Below, in pieces: positions 7,936 to 15,629 of a DNA stretch of 64,000 nt (position 1 is the stretch's first letter; each line of letters opens with the position of its first letter). This stretch comes from DATLFA01 sp039934635. GTDB lineage: Bacteria > Actinomycetota > Acidimicrobiia > Acidimicrobiales > WLNW01. Both the position numbers and the translations under genes were made by a program. The stretch covers positions 1 to 64,000 of the forward strand of contig JBDTLT010000001.1 in the NCBI GenBank assembly GCA_039934635.1, in the 5' to 3' direction. The notes under the pieces are model-generated. The model worked only from the letters and a program-made list of their open reading frames with translations. It ran no database searches and was not told the origin of the DNA.

Positions 7936-10147
7936 CGGGCATGTCCACGTGCTCGATGCCGTAGAACGACAGTGCGTCGACGACCGCGTTGATGACCGCC
8001 GGTGTGGCGCCGACGGTGCCTGATTCGCCGATGCCCTTCGCTCCGAGTTCGTTGATGGGAGTGGGCGTCGCCATGTGCACGAGTTCGAAGGACGGCAACT
8101 CGGCCGCGCTGATCGCGCCGTAGTCTGCGAAGTTGGTCGTCAGCGGGTTGCCGTCGGCGTCGTATTGGATCTCTTCGATCAACGCTTGTGCGACGCCGGC
8201 ACCCATGCCGCCGTGCAGCTGCCCTTCGGCCAGTAACGGGTTGAGCAAGATGCCCGCGTCGTCGCAACCGACGAAGCGAACGAGCGTGACTCGACCCGTC
8301 TCGGTATCGACCTCGACGACCGCGACGTTGGCGCCGAAGGGGAACGTCGGCGACACGGCTTCGAAGGCGTCCTCGGCCTCGAGTGGCTCGGTTGCCGCCG
8401 CGGCGACCTCGACCCAGCTCTTGGCGATGGCAGGTGCACCGGCAACGTGGAAGCGGCCGGTCTCTTTGTCGAGCACGATGTCGTCGACCGCGGCCTCGAG
8501 CAGGTTCGCCGCAATGTGTTTGGCCTTCTCGGCAACGAGGTCGGAGGCGCGGCCCACGACCACACCGCATACCTGCGCCGAGCGTGAACCGCCGGTGACC
8601 GAACCTGCCGGATCGCGATCGGTGTCGCCGAACAGCACTTCGATGCGGTCCATCGGTATGCCGAGACGTTCGCTCGCCACCATTGCCCAGCTCGTGACGT
8701 GGCCCTGTCCGTGGGGCGTGCTGCCCGTGTAGACCGTGACCGTGCCATCGTCGTTGATGACGATGCGCGCGGGTTCGAGCCCTGGCATCACGCCGGTGAT
8801 CTCGACGTAACACGCGACGCCGATACCGAGTTGCACGCGGGCATTGTCGTCGCGGCGGCGCTGTTGCTCGGCGCGCAACGCGCCATAGTCCGCGGCGGCG
8901 AGTGCGCGATCGAGTGCGCCGCCGTAGTCGCCCGAGTCGTACACCGTGCCGACCGAAGTCGTCACCGGAAACGCGTCGTTGGCGATGAAGTTGCGGCGCC
9001 GCAGCTCGACCGGATCCATCCCGAGCTTGGCCGCCAATACATCGAGAGCGCGCTCGATCGCGTACGCCGCCTCGGGGCGGCCGGCACCGCGGAATGCGCC
9101 CGTCGGCGTGGTGTTGGTGACATAGGAACGAGACGTGTACGCGATGCGCGGGAACCGGTAGACGCCCGAGGCCATCATCATCGTCATCACCGGCAGGCCC
9201 GCACCGACATCGGGATAGGCGCCGGCTTCTTGTGCGATGTCCATGTGCAGGCCGACGATGTGACCGTCGTTGGTCGCGCCGACCTTGACGGTCTGCACTT
9301 GGCCGCGCCCATGGCTCATCGCCAGGAGGTTCTCGCTGCGCGTTTCGGCCCAGCGGATGGTCCCGCCGAGGCGCAACGCGGCCCACAACACGATGATCTC
9401 TTCGGGCGAGAGGCCGCCTTTGGAACCGAAGCCTCCGCCGACGTCGGCCGCGATCACGCGCACGGCGTCTTTGTCGAGGCCGAAGATGCCCACGATGCCA
9501 TCGCGGGTCGCCGCGACACCTTGGGTCGACGCATGCAGGGTCAGCCGTTTGCCATCCCATTTGGCCGCGGCCACCCTGCCTTCCATCGGCGCCGGGGCCA
9601 TGCGCCGGTTGATCATGCGCTGCTCGACGACGACGTCGGCCCCGTCGAAGAGGCCGTCGACCGTCGGGAGATCGAGCTGCGCGCCGATGTTGGTGCCGAG
9701 CTCGGGGAAGAGCAGGACTTCGTTGGTGGCGGACGCATCCATGTCCATCACGACCGGCAGCGGCTCGTAGTCGATCTCCACGAGTTCGGCCGCGTCCGCG
9801 CCGAGGTAGCGATTGGTCGCGACGATCGCCACGATCGGTTCGCCCACGAAACGGACGCGGTCGTTGGCGAGCGGCCAGCGCATGAACCGACTGTCGAGTT
9901 GCGGGAAGAAGGGGTTCGGCGGGAACGGTCCGATGTCGACTTCGGCCGCGGTGAAGACCGCCTCGACGCCGGGCGCGGACTTGGCCGCGCTCGTGTCGAT
10001 CGAGCGGATCAACGCGTGGGGCACGGTCGAGCGGACAAAGGTCACATAGCGCGCGCCAACGAGTTGGAGGCTGTCGACGTAGGTCCCGCCACCAGTGAGA
10101 ATGTGGGGGTCTTCTGTACGGATGACGCGATTACCGAGGATGCTCAC
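7889..10147 (-). CDS. Xanthine dehydrogenase-family molybdenum-binding large subunit
   Basis: 752 aa aldehyde oxidase/xanthine dehydrogenase/CO dehydrogenase large subunit (CoxL-like), which binds the molybdopterin cytosine dinucleotide cofactor and hydroxylates or oxidises the substrate. Visible are VIRTEDPHILTGGGTYVDSL at the N-terminus, GGGFGSKGG, the cofactor loop GAFRGAGRPEA (resembling form II AYRGAGR and not the CO-oxidising AYxCSFR loop), and the catalytic glutamate in GAKGIGESG near the end. GTG 10147 was chosen because the conserved N-terminus starts there. The FeS (CoxS) and FAD (CoxM) subunits are not adjacent or anywhere in the window, so it either uses distant partners or is an orphan. 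Substrate unknown. Confidence 0.9.
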   Translation of the reverse strand: MSILGNRVIRTEDPHILTGGGTYVDSLQLVGARYVTFVRSTVPHALIRSIDTSAAKSAPGVEAVFTAAEVDIGPFPPNPFFPQLDSRFMRWPLANDRVRFVGEPIVAIVATNRYLGADAAELVEIDYEPLPVVMDMDASATNEVLLFPELGTNIGAQLDLPTVDGLFDGADVVVEQRMINRRMAPAPMEGRVAAAKWDGKRLTLHASTQGVAATRDGIVGIFGLDKDAVRVIAADVGGGFGSKGGLSPEEIIVLWAALRLGGTIRWAETRSENLLAMSHGRGQVQTVKVGATNDGHIVGLHMDIAQEAGAYPDVGAGLPVMTMMMASGVYRFPRIAYTSRSYVTNTTPTGAFRGAGRPEAAYAIERALDVLAAKLGMDPVELRRRNFIANDAFPVTTSVGTVYDSGDYGGALDRALAAADYGALRAEQQRRRDDNARVQLGIGVACYVEITGVMPGLEPARIVINDDGTVTVYTGSTPHGQGHVTSWAMVASERLGIPMDRIEVLFGDTDRDPAGSVTGGSRSAQVCGVVVGRASDLVAEKAKHIAANLLEAAVDDIVLDKETGRFHVAGAPAIAKSWVEVAAAATEPLEAEDAFEAVSPTFPFGANVAVVEVDTETGRVTLVRFVGCDDAGILLNPLLAEGQLHGGMGAGVAQALIEEIQYDADGNPLTTNFADYGAISAAELPSFELVHMATPTPINELGAKGIGESGTVGATPAVINAVVDALSFYGIEHVDMPATPQRVWDALQRAGR

Positions 10148-10238
10148 CGCGGCATCATCGCACGCGACGATATGGTCATGCCGGGGTCCTTCCGTGAGAA
10201 CATGGGAGGGCCAGCCGACGCACCACTTGGAGGCCAAC

Positions 10239-11339
10239 GTGGGTGATTTCACGATCATCTCTGCCGATTCGCATATCAACGAGCCCCCCGATCTGTGGAG
10301 CTCCCGAGTGCCGGCCAAGTACAAGGATCGGGCGCCGCGTATGGAGCGCTTCGAGCAGGGCGATGCCTGGGTGCTCGAAGGCGCACTCGATCCCATCAAC
10401 TTCGGCTCCAACTGGAATGCCGGAGTGCCGATCGACGAACGCACGCCGTGGTCCAAGTGGGAAGACGTTCGCCAGGGTGGCTACGTGCCGAGCGCGCGCC
10501 TGTTGGAGCAAGACCAGGACGGCGTGTCCGCCGAGGTCCTCTATCCCACGCCACGCATCCAAAACCAGCTGGCGTGGCACACCGAAGACCCCGAGTTCCA
10601 CGTCGCGTGCTTCCGCGCGTACAACGATTGGATGTCCGAGTACTCCGGCTACGCGCCCGACCGTCTGTGGGGCGTTGCCTACATCCCCAACGTCGGCGCC
10701 GACACCGCCATCGCCGAGCTGCACCGCGTGCTCGAGCTGCCCGGCATTCGCGGTGTACTCATTGGCCAATGGCCCGAGGGTGGGCTCGAGATCGATGACG
10801 CCGACGATCGATTCTTCGCCGCGGTCGCCGAGGCCGATGTGCCCTTGTCGATCCACGTCGGCTTCTCCACCGCGGCCCAAGGTGACAAGGCCCGCGGCAA
10901 GATGCGCGGCGATATGCGCTTCTTCGACGCGCCGATCCGGGTGGCCCAGCTCATGAGCAGCGGAGCGCTCGATCGCTATCCGAGTCTGCAGGTTGCGCTC
11001 GTCGAAGTCGATGCGGGCTGGGTGCCGTACCTCAAAGAGCAGATGGACGACCGGCACAACCGCAGCAAGATCCGTCACGAGACGCCACCGAGCGTGTATC
11101 TCGAACGCAACTTCTCCTACGTCTTCATCACCGACAGCTACGGCATCAAGAACCGTCACGAAGTCGGTCTCGACCGGCTGCTGTGGTCGAGTGACTTCCC
11201 GCACGGCGGCTCTGACTGGCCGCATTCGCGAGAGGCGATCGAGCGCCAGTTCGCCGGCGTCCCCGAAGACGAGCGCAATCTGATCGTTGCCGGCAACGCA
11301 CTGCGCCTCTATGGGGTTCGCGCCGGAGCGAACGCCTGA
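10239..11339 (+). CDS. Amidohydrolase_2 (ACMSD-like) metal-dependent hydrolase
   Basis: 366 aa TIM-barrel enzyme of the ACMSD-like amidohydrolase family, which performs metal-dependent decarboxylation, hydration or C-C hydrolysis. The metal-site start is SADSHINEP, and the C-terminal Asp lies in WSSDFPHGGSDWP. GTG 10239 is chosen because an exact Shine-Dalgarno-like TTGGAGG lies at 10228-10234 and because the metal motif must be near the N-terminus. It is divergent from the molybdenum hydroxylase (91 bp gap) and ends one base before the convergent MFS gene. One of five such enzymes in the window; each is paired with CoA-ester or redox enzymes, suggesting ring cleavage of activated acids. Confidence 0.88.
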   Translation: MGDFTIISADSHINEPPDLWSSRVPAKYKDRAPRMERFEQGDAWVLEGALDPINFGSNWNAGVPIDERTPWSKWEDVRQGGYVPSARLLEQDQDGVSAEVLYPTPRIQNQLAWHTEDPEFHVACFRAYNDWMSEYSGYAPDRLWGVAYIPNVGADTAIAELHRVLELPGIRGVLIGQWPEGGLEIDDADDRFFAAVAEADVPLSIHVGFSTAAQGDKARGKMRGDMRFFDAPIRVAQLMSSGALDRYPSLQVALVEVDAGWVPYLKEQMDDRHNRSKIRHETPPSVYLERNFSYVFITDSYGIKNRHEVGLDRLLWSSDFPHGGSDWPHSREAIERQFAGVPEDERNLIVAGNALRLYGVRAGANA

Positions 11340-12872
11340 TCACTCCTTGATCGTGCCCCTTAACGGGCGCGATTTCATGAACAACGCAGTGATGATGCCG
11401 ACCGCGGACAACGCCGCGGCAAAACGGAACGCGTCGTTGATGCCGAGGCGCAGCGATTCGACGACTTGTGTGTGCGTCGGCTCGGCCAGCGCGCGGATGG
11501 TCTTGCTGTTGTTTCGCAACTCTTCGACGTCGAGGCCTGCCAACGTGTCGGGCGGCACCAGTCGGCGCACGTTGGAGTCGAAGCGCGTGACCCAAAGCGT
11601 GGTCGCGAACGACGGCCCGATCACTTGTCCCATCGTGCGGCAGAACATCGTCAGCGACGACGCCACGCCGACGTCATCGTAGCGGACCGAGTTCTGCACT
11701 GCGACCATGAGCACCGGGCTGGCGATGCCCGAGCCGACGCCGGCCACGAACGTCGCGGCCCACGCGTGCCACTCGGGGCTGCTTCGATTCAAGAGCGAGA
11801 TCTGGAAGATCGCGCCAGAGAAGACGATCATGCCAAGCACCGGATACCAGCGGTACCGGCCGTTCTTGCTGATCTGGCGGCCCACGATGGCCGAGGAGAT
11901 GATGATCCCGATCGACGTCGGGAACAGGGCGAAGCCGGCCCGGGTGGCGCTGGTGCCCGTCACCACCTGCAAGAAGAGGGGCAGGAAGATCGCGAGGCCG
12001 AAGTTGGCCGAGCCGATGAAGAATGTCGTCGCCGTGCACGCGCGCACAAGGGGATCGCGCAGCAGGGTCAGCGGGAAGACGGGCTCACTCTGGCGCGTCT
12101 CGTAGCGAACGAAGATGGCCCCGACCGCCAGTCCGCCGACGGTCATCCCGATGATGATGGGCGATGTCCATTCGAATTGATCGCCGGCCGTCGACGCGGC
12201 GAACACGATTGCGGATACGGCCACGACGAGAAGCAGTGCACCGACGACGTCGACGTGGTGACGTACGCGGTTGGTCGGCACTTGGAACGCAACGGCGATG
12301 AAGAAAAAGGCCACGATCCCAAGTGGCACGTTGACGAAGAAGATCCAGCGCCAGCTGAAGTGATCGACGAAGAGGCCGCCCATCAGCGGGCCGAGCATGG
12401 AGACGATCGTGAAGACGGTCGGTGTGATCCACGCGTATCGCCCTCGATGCCGCGGCGGCACGATGTCGGCGATCACCGCCTGCGACAGGCCCGAGATGCC
12501 GCCCCCGGCCATGCCCTGGAGCGCCCGTCCGAGCACGAGCATCGGGAAGTTCGTCGCAAGGCCGGTGAACATCGATGCCGCCACGAACATCACGATCGAG
12601 GCCTGAATGGTGCGCTTGCGGCCGTAGATATCGCCGAGCTTGCCGAACAGCGGCATGAACGCGACCAGTGTGAGCTGGTAGGAAATGAAGAGCCACGACA
12701 ACTGGCTGAGCTTGCCGATGTCGTCGGCGATGGCTTTGCCCGCGGTCGCCACGACGAGGAGGTCGAGCGACGGCAGCGTCAGTGCCAACATCAGCCCTGC
12801 GATGACGAGGCGACGCGCCCGAGCCGAGACGGCGCTTTCGTCTTCTGTCGATTCGGCGCCTGACGTCTGCAT
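11340..12872 (-). CDS. MFS transporter, DHA2/EmrB-QacA type, 14 TM
   Basis: 510 aa drug:H+ antiporter-2 type permease. The N-terminal helix ends PSLDLLVVATAGKAIADDIG (the family's motif D1 with Asp), followed by FGKLGDIYGRKRT (motif A), and about fourteen hydrophobic segments follow. A short charged tail ends LRGTIKE. It probably exports a lipophilic compound; no regulator is adjacent. Transcribed toward the upstream amidohydrolase and divergent from the NTF2-like gene at 12960. Confidence 0.88.
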   Translation of the reverse strand: MQTSGAESTEDESAVSARARRLVIAGLMLALTLPSLDLLVVATAGKAIADDIGKLSQLSWLFISYQLTLVAFMPLFGKLGDIYGRKRTIQASIVMFVAASMFTGLATNFPMLVLGRALQGMAGGGISGLSQAVIADIVPPRHRGRYAWITPTVFTIVSMLGPLMGGLFVDHFSWRWIFFVNVPLGIVAFFFIAVAFQVPTNRVRHHVDVVGALLLVVAVSAIVFAASTAGDQFEWTSPIIIGMTVGGLAVGAIFVRYETRQSEPVFPLTLLRDPLVRACTATTFFIGSANFGLAIFLPLFLQVVTGTSATRAGFALFPTSIGIIISSAIVGRQISKNGRYRWYPVLGMIVFSGAIFQISLLNRSSPEWHAWAATFVAGVGSGIASPVLMVAVQNSVRYDDVGVASSLTMFCRTMGQVIGPSFATTLWVTRFDSNVRRLVPPDTLAGLDVEELRNNSKTIRALAEPTHTQVVESLRLGINDAFRFAAALSAVGIITALFMKSRPLRGTIKE

Positions 12873-12918
12873 CGCCGGGCGAGGCTAGCTTTGCGCCGAC
12901 GTCACACGGCGAGACCAA

Positions 12919-12947
12919 GGCCCGAGCGGCCTCCGGCAGAGCGGGGA
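12919..12947 (+). repeat. GGCCCGAGCGGCC hairpin repeat, copy 2
   Basis: Core GGCCCGAGCGGCC (stem AGGCC/GGCCT) with the second GAGCGGGGA 15 bases later, lying in the 5' untranslated region of the NTF2-like gene that starts at 12960 and between divergent genes. Here the GGGGA/AGGGGG tail is also the likely ribosome-binding region. Confidence 0.75.
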
Positions 12948-12959
12948 GTAGGGGGATCG

Positions 12960-13403
12960 ATGCAGATCGAGACGATGGTGCGGGAGCTGTGGGATCGCGA
13001 GCACATCGCAAAGGTTCCCCGCGCCTACTCGCGCGGAGTCGATCGCCGCGACTGGGCGTTGGTGCGAGCGTGCTTCTCCGAGGACTGTTACGTGGACGGG
13101 TCGCGCGCGAGCGCGCCGATCGACGAGTACCTCGCGGGGCTCATACCCGGCGTCGAGTACTTCCCGGTGACGATGCACTACATGGGCAACCAGATGGTCG
13201 ACGTCGACGGTGACACCGGCTTCGTCGAGTCGTATTGCGTCGCGTTCCACTGGAAATCCGATCAAGCCGGTGGTGAGCATCCCGAGAACCTCATCGTGGG
13301 CGTGCGCTACCACGATTCGATGGTGCGAGCGGGCGATCGTTGGGTCATCTCGCGGCGCCGCGTCGATCCCGACTGGCGCACCGGTCCCTATCCCGCTACC
13401 TAG
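12960..13403 (+). CDS. SnoaL/NTF2-like protein
   Basis: 147 aa alpha+beta-cone protein. The N-terminal helix (MVRELWDREHIAKVPRAYSRGVDRRDWALVRACF) followed by EDCYVDG and a run of beta strands ending WVISRRRVDPDW is the SnoaL_4/ring-hydroxylating-dioxygenase-beta-like pattern. Members are small-molecule hydratases, isomerases or cyclases; no specific reaction can be assigned. ATG 12960 was chosen because of a purine-rich GGAGTAGGGGG just upstream; the longer open frame would translate the hairpin repeat. The stop is followed three bases later by the first hairpin repeat of the damaged region. Confidence 0.8.
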   Translation: MQIETMVRELWDREHIAKVPRAYSRGVDRRDWALVRACFSEDCYVDGSRASAPIDEYLAGLIPGVEYFPVTMHYMGNQMVDVDGDTGFVESYCVAFHWKSDQAGGEHPENLIVGVRYHDSMVRAGDRWVISRRRVDPDWRTGPYPAT

Positions 13404-13406
13404 TGC

Positions 13407-13424
13407 GTTGCGGCGCAGCCGCAC
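13407..13424 (-). repeat. 18-bp inverted repeat, left arm (single hairpin)
   Basis: GTTGCGGCGCAGCCGCAC. This is a one-hairpin relative of the double-hairpin repeat. It is the perfect reverse complement of 14196-14213, so the two frame an 807-bp segment containing most of the luciferase-like pseudogene. Confidence 0.7.
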
Positions 13425-13658
13425 TATATGGCGCGGAGGTCGGCGTCGATCGCAGCCTCGACACCGCGCCAATCGTGGGGCAGCACGGCGTCGCCGGGGA
13501 ATCGGCTCCAGTCGATGTGCCACGGCACGATGCGGTCGACGCCGAGGTCGCGATAGGCGCGGGCCGTTTCTTTCGTCAACGGGCCGTATGGCGTCACGGT
13601 GATCTCGAGCCGGCCAAGCGCCGCCGGTCGTTCGAATCGAGTGGCCGCGTCGCGTAGT

Positions 13659-13750
13659 GCCTCGAGGCCACGCGTCGAGCGGTAGCACATCGACTGGTTC
13701 GTTACCGCGGCGAAGCCGCCCCTCCGTTGTGGCGGAGCCGCACTAGGTAG
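13659..13750 (-). repeat. Double-hairpin repeat, copy B (extended, about 92 bp)
   Basis: The hairpin core at 13705-13743 (two GC-rich hairpins, GCGGC-TTC-GCCGC and GCGGC-TCC-GCCGC on the minus strand) plus flanks that match copy C closely from about 13688 to 13750 and more loosely back to 13659. Lies between the PIIVGG and ALRDAATRF pieces of the broken luciferase-like gene. Confidence 0.75.
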
Positions 13751-13907
13751 CCCGCCGACGATGATGGGATGGGCCGTTGCACCGGCCGCGGGTAAGCATC
13801 GATGTCGGCGAAATCGACGAACCGACCGTGATGCTCCGGCGCCTCGTCGTACCAGAGCCGATCGGATCGCGTGGAGGTTGGCGTCGATGGTGGCTTCGGC
13901 GCCAATC

Positions 13908-13997
13908 GCCTTGAGGTACCGCGTCGCGCGGTGGCTCATCGACTGGTTCGCCACCGCGGCGAAGCCGCCCATCCGTTGCGGCGGAGCCGCACCAGGT
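13908..13997 (-). repeat. Double-hairpin repeat, copy C (extended, about 90 bp)
   Basis: The core at 13953-13991 carries both hairpins; flanks match copy B. Lies between the NPVVFAKQAA piece and the LWYDEAPEHHGRF piece of the pseudogene, where the family's GGR-type segment has been lost. Confidence 0.75.
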
Positions 13998-14195
13998 AGA
14001 AGCGGCTTGTTTCGCGAAGACGACCGGATTGTGATGCGGCAACACGACGATGCCCGTGCCGAGCAGCAAACGGGTGGTGTGTGCCGCAGCCCACGACAGC
14101 GCCAGCAACGAGTCGAGGTACGGATACTCCGGCGGCATCGGTTGGCCTGACGCAAGCTGCGGCGCCGGCATCACCACATGCTCGCCCGTCGTGCT

Positions 14196-14277
14196 GGTGC
14201 GGCTGCGCCGCAACGCTGTCTCGGCCAAGTCGTCGTTCCCGCGGCGAAGCCGCCGATCCGTTGCGGCGGAGCCGCAC
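14196..14277. repeat. Inverted pair: single hairpin (14196-14213) plus double-hairpin copy D (14239-14277)
   Basis: A GTGCGGCTGCGCCGCAAC arm at 14196-14213 faces copy D, whose outer end reads CGTTGCGGCGGAGCCGCAC, so the two make a long imperfect inverted repeat around 25 bp. It interrupts the pseudogene between its N-terminal fragment and GEHVVMP. The 14196-14213 arm is the exact reverse complement of 13407-13424. Confidence 0.75.
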
Positions 14278-14367
14278 AACTCGCGTTACTTGCTCGCCGG
14301 GCGCGGACGTGGTTGCCTGCGGGCGACGGCCGCCGCATCGTTGCCCGCGGCAAAGGGGAGCCACGCC

Positions 14368-15171
14368 ATGGATGTACAGCTGCGCCCGCTGCCCGGCGCG
14401 TTCGGTGTCCAACTCGACGGCATCGATCTGCACGAAGACCAACCAGCCGAGGTGCGACAAGCGGTGCGCGACGCGTGGTTGGACCGTTCGTTGGTCTTGG
14501 TGCGGGGGCAAGACCTCGATGCCGACGAACACAAGCGGTTCGTCGAATGGTTCGGACCGATCAGCACCGCGGGCTATGCCGCGTCGTCGGATCGCTCGGA
14601 GAAGTACATCTCGAACACGCGCGACGACGGAGTGGCCCGCGAAGGGTCGCTACTCAAGCATCAGGATTTCTGCTTCTACGAAACATTGCTTCCTGGCCTC
14701 TCGCTTTACGCAGAGGAAGTGCCGTCGAGCGGGGGAGAGACGGTCTTTGCGAGCACACAACTCGCGTACGAGTGTTTGCCCGACGATCTCAAACAGCGCA
14801 TCGCTGACCTCCACGCACGGCATGTCTACGACTACCGCAACGATCGAGGCACGCAGCGGTTTCGCATCGCGGCAGCGCCAGACGCGCCCACTGCCACGCA
14901 CGCCGTGGTGCTCGCGCATCCGGTGACCAATCGACCACTGCTGTTCGTGAACGAACTGATGACCGACAGTGTCGTCGAGCTCGACGGCGAAGACAGCGAA
15001 GACCTCTTGCACGAGTTGTGGTCCTACCTCGATGACGACTCGGTCCGCTACGAGCATCGTTGGGAGGTCGGCGATCTCGTCGTGTGGGACAACTTGTCGT
15101 TGCAACACGGCCGACGTGACTTCCCGCCCGGCGAGCGACGGTCGCTGCGCCGGTTCCAGATCGGCGCGTGA
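14368..15171 (+). CDS. TauD/TfdA-family 2-oxoglutarate- and Fe(II)-dependent dioxygenase
   Basis: 267 aa. Hydroxylates a substrate while turning 2-oxoglutarate into succinate and CO2. The iron site is visible as HQD (the HxD pair, about residue 98) and the distal His in LQHGRRDF, with the 2-oxoglutarate-binding arginine in RSLRRFQIG at the C-terminus. ATG 14368 has AAGGGGAG eight bases before it and begins LRPLPGAFGVQLDGIDL, the normal family start; the open frame upstream runs through the repeats. Substrate unknown. A more distant homologue lies at 39202-40167. Confidence 0.9.
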   Translation: MDVQLRPLPGAFGVQLDGIDLHEDQPAEVRQAVRDAWLDRSLVLVRGQDLDADEHKRFVEWFGPISTAGYAASSDRSEKYISNTRDDGVAREGSLLKHQDFCFYETLLPGLSLYAEEVPSSGGETVFASTQLAYECLPDDLKQRIADLHARHVYDYRNDRGTQRFRIAAAPDAPTATHAVVLAHPVTNRPLLFVNELMTDSVVELDGEDSEDLLHELWSYLDDDSVRYEHRWEVGDLVVWDNLSLQHGRRDFPPGERRSLRRFQIGA

Positions 15172-15197
15172 CGCGAGCAGGGGTCAGACGCCGAGAT

Positions 15198-15629
15198 TCA
15201 GACCCAGGTCGAGGTGTTGATTTGCGACTCGCGGGCGAGCATCCTCTCGAACAATGCCCGCAGCGCGGCTTGGGCGCGAGCGCTGCCTCGGTCCTCGCGC
15301 AGGGTGTCGTGGATCGCGATCAGCTGGTGCTGCAGCGCGAGGTTGCGCCGGCGCAGGTCGTCGAGCGTTGGGTAGCCGGCGTCGACATCGGGCGGTGGAC
15401 GGTCGAGGCCCACGAGCGGTGCGACCTCGCGCAGCACTTCGGTGATGTCGCGATTGTCCTCCCACAAGTAGATGCCGATGCGTTCGTCGGCGGCGGCGGC
15501 CCGTCGTATGAGCGAGATGGCGGCGACGAGTTGATTGCGAGGGAAGCCGGGTGCGAGCTCGGGAAGCACCGTCTCGTCGAGACTCGCCGCGACGCCTCCC
15601 AATAGCTGGCTGATCGTCGGATTGATCAT
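15198..15629 (-). CDS. Small helical protein of unknown function
   Basis: 143 aa, no recognised domain. It is largely alpha-helical, with a leucine-rich start (INPTISQLLGGVAASLDETVLPEL), a helix rich in Ala and Arg (AAISLIRRAAAADERIG), and a probable helical hairpin at the end (LRRRNLALQHQLIAIHDTLRED...ARAQAALRALFERML). ATG 15629 overlaps the stop of the phosphotransferase (ATGA), so it is coupled to it; an ATG nine bases earlier is an alternative. The tight coupling implies a shared task, possibly as a regulatory or structural partner. Confidence 0.75.
   Translation of the reverse strand: MINPTISQLLGGVAASLDETVLPELAPGFPRNQLVAAISLIRRAAAADERIGIYLWEDNRDITEVLREVAPLVGLDRPPPDVDAGYPTLDDLRRRNLALQHQLIAIHDTLREDRGSARAQAALRALFERMLARESQINTSTWV

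Larger units (their letters stand above)
13424..14345 (-). pseudogene. Luciferase-like (LLM) flavin oxidoreductase pseudogene broken by repeats
   Basis: Recognisable pieces of an F420/FMN-dependent luciferase-like monooxygenase occur in correct order on the minus strand but in different frames: PFAAGNDAAAVA (about 14340), GEHVVMPAP...LLLGTGIVVLPHHNPVVFAKQAA (about 14170-14000), LWYDEAPEHHGRFVDFADIDAYPRPVQRP (about 13860-13775), PIIVGG (about 13770), then ALRDAATRFERPAALG...VTPYGPL and a C-terminal helix ending at the TAG of 13424. Between the pieces lie copies of a double-hairpin repeat, and at two junctions roughly 25-50 residues expected for the family are missing. Frame changes add to the damage. 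The 243-aa open frame covering part of this is a chance read-through of the repeats. No start codon can be fixed; the limits are approximate. Confidence 0.8.

Noticed and set aside
8755..8785. tRNA-like GGGTTCGAGCCC
   Set aside because: No matching acceptor or anticodon stems around it; it is within a coding region.
8699..10246. 515-aa open frame on the plus strand opposite the molybdenum hydroxylase
   Set aside because: Rich in Arg, Gly and His with no domain; a GC-rich antisense shadow of a clear gene.
11466..12863. 465-aa plus-strand open frame opposite the DHA2 transporter
   Set aside because: Arg/His/Asp-rich shadow without hydrophobic or domain pattern.
13424..14155. 243-aa minus-strand open frame as a real protein
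   Set aside because: It joins pieces of a luciferase-like gene with translated hairpin repeats (AAPPQR-GGFAAV-NQSM twice) and skips other pieces that lie in another frame.
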